Positions 12,478-15,364 of a stretch of DNA of 15,364 nt are shown one piece after another (the stretch's first letter is position 1; the number at the start of each line of letters is the position of its first letter). The stretch is from an uncultured Acetobacteraceae bacterium (GTDB lineage: Bacteria > Pseudomonadota > Alphaproteobacteria > Acetobacterales > Acetobacteraceae), in NCBI GenBank assembly GCA_903839965.1, contig CAIMEK010000790.1:1-15364 (forward strand), given 5' to 3'. The notes under the pieces were generated by a model that saw only the letters and a program-made list of their open reading frames with translations, did not search any database and had not been told where the DNA came from. The position numbers and the translations under genes are program-made.

Positions 12478-15364
12478 GCGTGGCTCCATGCTTCCAGCGC
12501 CTGCAGCGCATCCGCGCTGTCCAGCGGCATCGTCGAGATGGGTTGTTCGGGTGTCGCGATCAGGTTCGTCATGAGCCTGCGGTACTGGCCGAGCATCCGC
12601 TCGATGCTCGCCTGCTCGAACAGGGCGCGGTCGTAGAAAACATACCCCGCGATGCCGTCCGGCGTGAGCGTCAGGTGCAGCTCCAGGTCGAAGCGAACCG
12701 GCATGTCGCCTGCAATCGGCAGGATCTCGCACTGCAGGCCGGCGAGGTCGAAATGCGGGCTCAGCGCCTCGCTCTGCTGCAGCACGAACACGGTCTGGAA
12801 CAACGGGTGGCGGCTGAATTCGCGTTGTGGCCGCAACGCCTCGACCAGCCGTTCGAAGGGAAGCTCGTGGAACGCATAGGCGTCGAGGCTGGTCTGCCGT
12901 ACCCGCCTGACCAGCTCGTGAAAATCCGGATCGCCGCTGCAATCGGCGGCAAGCACCAGGGAGTTCACGAAGAAACCGACCAGCTCGTGCAGTTCCTCGC
13001 GATTGCGGTTGGCGATCGGCGCGCCGAGCACGATGCAATCCTGCCCGGTGAGGCGGTGCAGCAGCGCGATGAACGCCGCAAGCAGCACCATGTAGGGGGT
13101 GGCGTGCGCGGTCCTGGCGAAATCCAGCAGCCCGGCCTGCAACGCCCCCGGCCAGGCGATCCGGCAAGTGCCGCCGTCATGGCGCTGCACGTCCGGCCGG
13201 GCGAAATCGGTCGGCAGGTCGAGTTCCGCAATGTCGGCCAGCCGGCCGCACCACCAGTCGAGCAGCCGCTGCAGGCGGGGGCCGGTCAGCCATTCCGTCT
13301 GCCAGGACGCGTAGTCGGCGTACTGCATGGGCAGCCGCGGCAAGGCCGGCGTGGTGCCGGCAACACAGGCGCCATACCAGGCGGAAAGATCGCGCGCCAC
13401 GATCGGCAACGACCAGCCATCGAAGGCGATGTGGTGAAACACCAGCGTCAGCACATGATGCCGAGGCCCGAGCCGGAGCAGCAAGGCGCGCAGCGGCACC
13501 TCCACCCGCAGGTCGAACGGCGTCGTGCTGAATTCCGCGATCAGCCCGGCGACATCGCCAGGCAAATCGACCACCCGCAACGGCACTTCGGCAGCCGCCA
13601 GGATACGTTGCCGGGGTTGGCCGTCATGCTCCTCGAACAGCGTCCGCAACGTCGCGTGGCGCTCGGCCAGGCCATTGAGCGCGCGGCGTAGCGCCGTCTC
13701 GTTCAACGGTCCACGCATCTGCACGGAGAACGGCGAGTGGTAAGCGGCCCCGGTCAGCCCCATGCGGTGCAGGAACCACAGGCGGCCTTGCGCAAACGAG
13801 AGCGGCGCATGCCGGCGGTTCGGCATGGCCTCGATCGGCAGCAGTTCTTCGCCTCGCAGTGCCGTATGCACGGCCCGGGTGATCCCGGCCACCGTCGGCG
13901 CGGCAAACAGCGGCGCCAGCGGCAGCTCGATGCGGAACCGCTCGCGCAGCCGCGCCGCCAGGCGGATCATCGACAACGAGTGGCCGCCGAGGCCAAAGAT
14001 ATCGTCCTCCGCCCCCACGTATCGGCGCGCAAGGCTTTCGGCGACCAGCAACGAAATCTCCGCTTGCAGCAGGTCGTCTCCGCGGTCGGCCGCTGCGGAC
14101 GGCGCCACTGCTTCGGGTTCCGCCAACGCGCCACGGTCCAGCTTGCCGTTGCTGGTCAACGGCAAGCTGGGCAGCACCGTGATCGAAGCGGGAATCATCC
14201 ATTCCGGCAGGCTGGCGCGCAGGGCTTCGCGCAATTCAGCGGCAGCCGGCTGAGCCGGCCCGGCGACATAGGCCCGCAGCACCGGTCGTCCCTCGCCGTC
14301 GAGGTCGGTCATCACCGCCGCGCCCGTCACCCCGGCAAGCCGCTGCAGCGCCGCTTCGATCTCGCCCGGCTCGATGCGGAAGCCACGGATCTTCACTTGC
14401 CGGTCCAGCCGCCCCAGGAAGCAGATCGTGCCATCGTCGGCCAGCCGGACGCGATCGCCGGTGCGGTACAAGCGGGCGCCCGGGCGGCCGGTAATCCCGT
14501 CAGGGATGAAGCGGCTGGCGGTCTGCGCGGGGTTCCCGACATAGCCGCACGCCAGTCCCTCGCCGCCGATATGCAGTTCGCCCGTACTCCCCGGCGCCAC
14601 CAGCTCGCCGAGCGGGTCCAGCACATGGGCGGTGGTGTTGTCGAGCGGTCGTCCGATCGGCACCTCGGTCGCATCCGCCGCGACCGCAGTGATTTCGAAC
14701 CAGGTGGCGAACGTCGTGCTCTCGGTGGGGCCGTAGACATGCAGCAGCCGCCGTGGCGGGTTCCGCATCGCCCGACGCACCCGCTCCGGGTCGCATGCCT
14801 CGCCGCCGAACAGCAGGGCCAGCAACTGCGGCAGCGCGTCGGGCGCCGTGTCCACCAATTGATTGAACAGCGCGGTCGTCACGAACAGCGTGTCGATCCG
14901 GTTGGCGCGGATGGCCGCAGCCAGCAGCGCCGGATCCAGCACCGTCGCCCGCGGCAGCACGACCACGGCAGCCCCGGCGAGCAGCGTGCTCCATATCTCG
15001 AAGGTCACGGCATCGAAGGCAGGGCTGGCCGCATGGCCGACGCGGCGGCCGGGGCCGAGCCGAAGATACGCTTGATGCAGCGCCAGCCGGACCACGGCAC
15101 GGTGCGGGATGGCAATGCCTTTGGGCAGCCCCGTCGAACCGGACGTGTAGTTGATGTAGGCGAGCGCGTCGGCCGGCAGCGTCCAATCGGGGGCGGGGTC
15201 GTCGCCGGCCGCGAGCCGCACGCAGCTTACGCAGGCCAGGGCCGCCATCGCCTCGTCCGCGATCAGCAAAACCGGCGCCGCCTCCGCCAGCATCGCGGCA
15301 AGCCTCCCGGAGGGTTGCTGGCGTTCGAGCGGCAGATAGGTGGCGCCGCAGCGCAGAATGGCCA
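12474..15364 (-). CDS. NRPS, partial (5' end outside window): A-PCP-C
   Basis: This is the C-terminal part of a nonribosomal peptide synthetase; 962 residues are visible, with the first complete codon at 15362. The reading opens inside an A domain at core motif A2 (GATYLPLE), followed by A3 (YTSGSTGLPKG, about residues 72-82), A7 (LYRTGD) and A10 (SNGKLDR, catalytic Lys codon at 14144-14142). The pocket residues read by eye are D-A-F-F-L-G-V-T-F(-K), an aliphatic code closest to Val/Ile. A PCP follows (GLGGHSLS, phosphopantetheine Ser codon 13979-13977). A full C domain ends the protein, with SFAQGRLWFL and the active-site motif HHIAFDG near 13436-13416. The stop comes directly in the C-A linker (LEAWSHA), where another A domain would normally continue; that A domain is on the next gene. 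No epimerase lies between PCP and C. Role: activates and tethers one residue and condenses it with the residue loaded by the downstream protein. Confidence 0.96.
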   Translation of the reverse strand, partial: AILRCGATYLPLERQQPSGRLAAMLAEAAPVLLIADEAMAALACVSCVRLAAGDDPAPDWTLPADALAYINYTSGSTGLPKGIAIPHRAVVRLALHQAYLRLGPGRRVGHAASPAFDAVTFEIWSTLLAGAAVVVLPRATVLDPALLAAAIRANRIDTLFVTTALFNQLVDTAPDALPQLLALLFGGEACDPERVRRAMRNPPRRLLHVYGPTESTTFATWFEITAVAADATEVPIGRPLDNTTAHVLDPLGELVAPGSTGELHIGGEGLACGYVGNPAQTASRFIPDGITGRPGARLYRTGDRVRLADDGTICFLGRLDRQVKIRGFRIEPGEIEAALQRLAGVTGAAVMTDLDGEGRPVLRAYVAGPAQPAAAELREALRASLPEWMIPASITVLPSLPLTSNGKLDRGALAEPEAVAPSAAADRGDDLLQAEISLLVAESLARRYVGAEDDIFGLGGHSLSMIRLAARLRERFRIELPLAPLFAAPTVAGITRAVHTALRGEELLPIEAMPNRRHAPLSFAQGRLWFLHRMGLTGAAYHSPFSVQMRGPLNETALRRALNGLAERHATLRTLFEEHDGQPRQRILAAAEVPLRVVDLPGDVAGLIAEFSTTPFDLRVEVPLRALLLRLGPRHHVLTLVFHHIAFDGWSLPIVARDLSAWYGACVAGTTPALPRLPMQYADYASWQTEWLTGPRLQRLLDWWCGRLADIAELDLPTDFARPDVQRHDGGTCRIAWPGALQAGLLDFARTAHATPYMVLLAAFIALLHRLTGQDCIVLGAPIANRNREELHELVGFFVNSLVLAADCSGDPDFHELVRRVRQTSLDAYAFHELPFERLVEALRPQREFSRHPLFQTVFVLQQSEALSPHFDLAGLQCEILPIAGDMPVRFDLELHLTLTPDGIAGYVFYDRALFEQASIERMLGQYRRLMTNLIATPEQPISTMPLDSADALQALEAWSHA

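Noticed and set aside
12428..12511. Upstream in-frame ATG giving a 28-residue longer A-MT-PCP protein
   Set aside because: The extra residues are Arg-rich, overlap the preceding gene and do not resemble an A-domain lead-in, whereas the ATG at 12427 has a well-placed AGGA.
1..15364. Epimerization, thioesterase, tRNA, CRISPR, insertion sequence or terminator
   Set aside because: None seen. Each PCP is followed directly by a C domain or a protein end, coding is almost continuous, and no cloverleaf, repeat array, transposase or hairpin followed by a T-run was noticed.

Overview
The window is one block of a nonribosomal peptide synthetase (NRPS) gene cluster. All four genes lie on the minus strand, so transcription runs from 15364 down to 1, with almost no non-coding DNA. 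The sequence is strongly GC-rich, its third codon positions are mostly G or C, and the genes are long and intron-free. This fits a high-GC bacterium, most likely a proteobacterium of the kind that carries large NRPS clusters. That placement is inference; nothing here fixes the genus.

In transcription order: (1) 15364-12474, the 3' end of an NRPS gene: adenylation (A) domain, peptidyl carrier protein (PCP), then a terminal condensation (C) domain. (2) 12427-9365, a 1020-residue A-MT-PCP protein with a methyltransferase embedded between A-core motifs A8 and A9 and no C domain of its own. (3) 9360-7468, a 630-residue cobalamin-type radical SAM protein that resembles the RiPP-maturation radical SAM C-methyltransferase family. 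(4) 7471-1, the first 2490 residues of a large NRPS, C-A-PCP-C-A-MT-PCP, which leaves the window just after the phosphopantetheine serine of its second PCP. The junctions are 46 nt, 4 nt and a 4-nt ATGA overlap, so genes 2 to 4 look translationally coupled in one operon.

If the line is colinear, residues are added in the order: aliphatic (Val/Ile-like code), N-methylated aliphatic (Val-like code), Pro-like, N-methyl-Thr. These are readings of specificity-pocket residues by eye, not computed predictions. No epimerase, thioesterase, transporter, regulator or RiPP precursor gene is visible.

The most unusual feature is the radical SAM enzyme. Its family is normally tied to ribosomal peptides, yet here it is wedged between NRPS genes with no room for a precursor peptide. 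The simplest hypothesis is that it C-methylates an unactivated carbon of an NRPS-derived residue or of the released peptide. The second point of interest is a module split exactly at the C-A linker, with a 17-codon mini-ORF bridging the junction.
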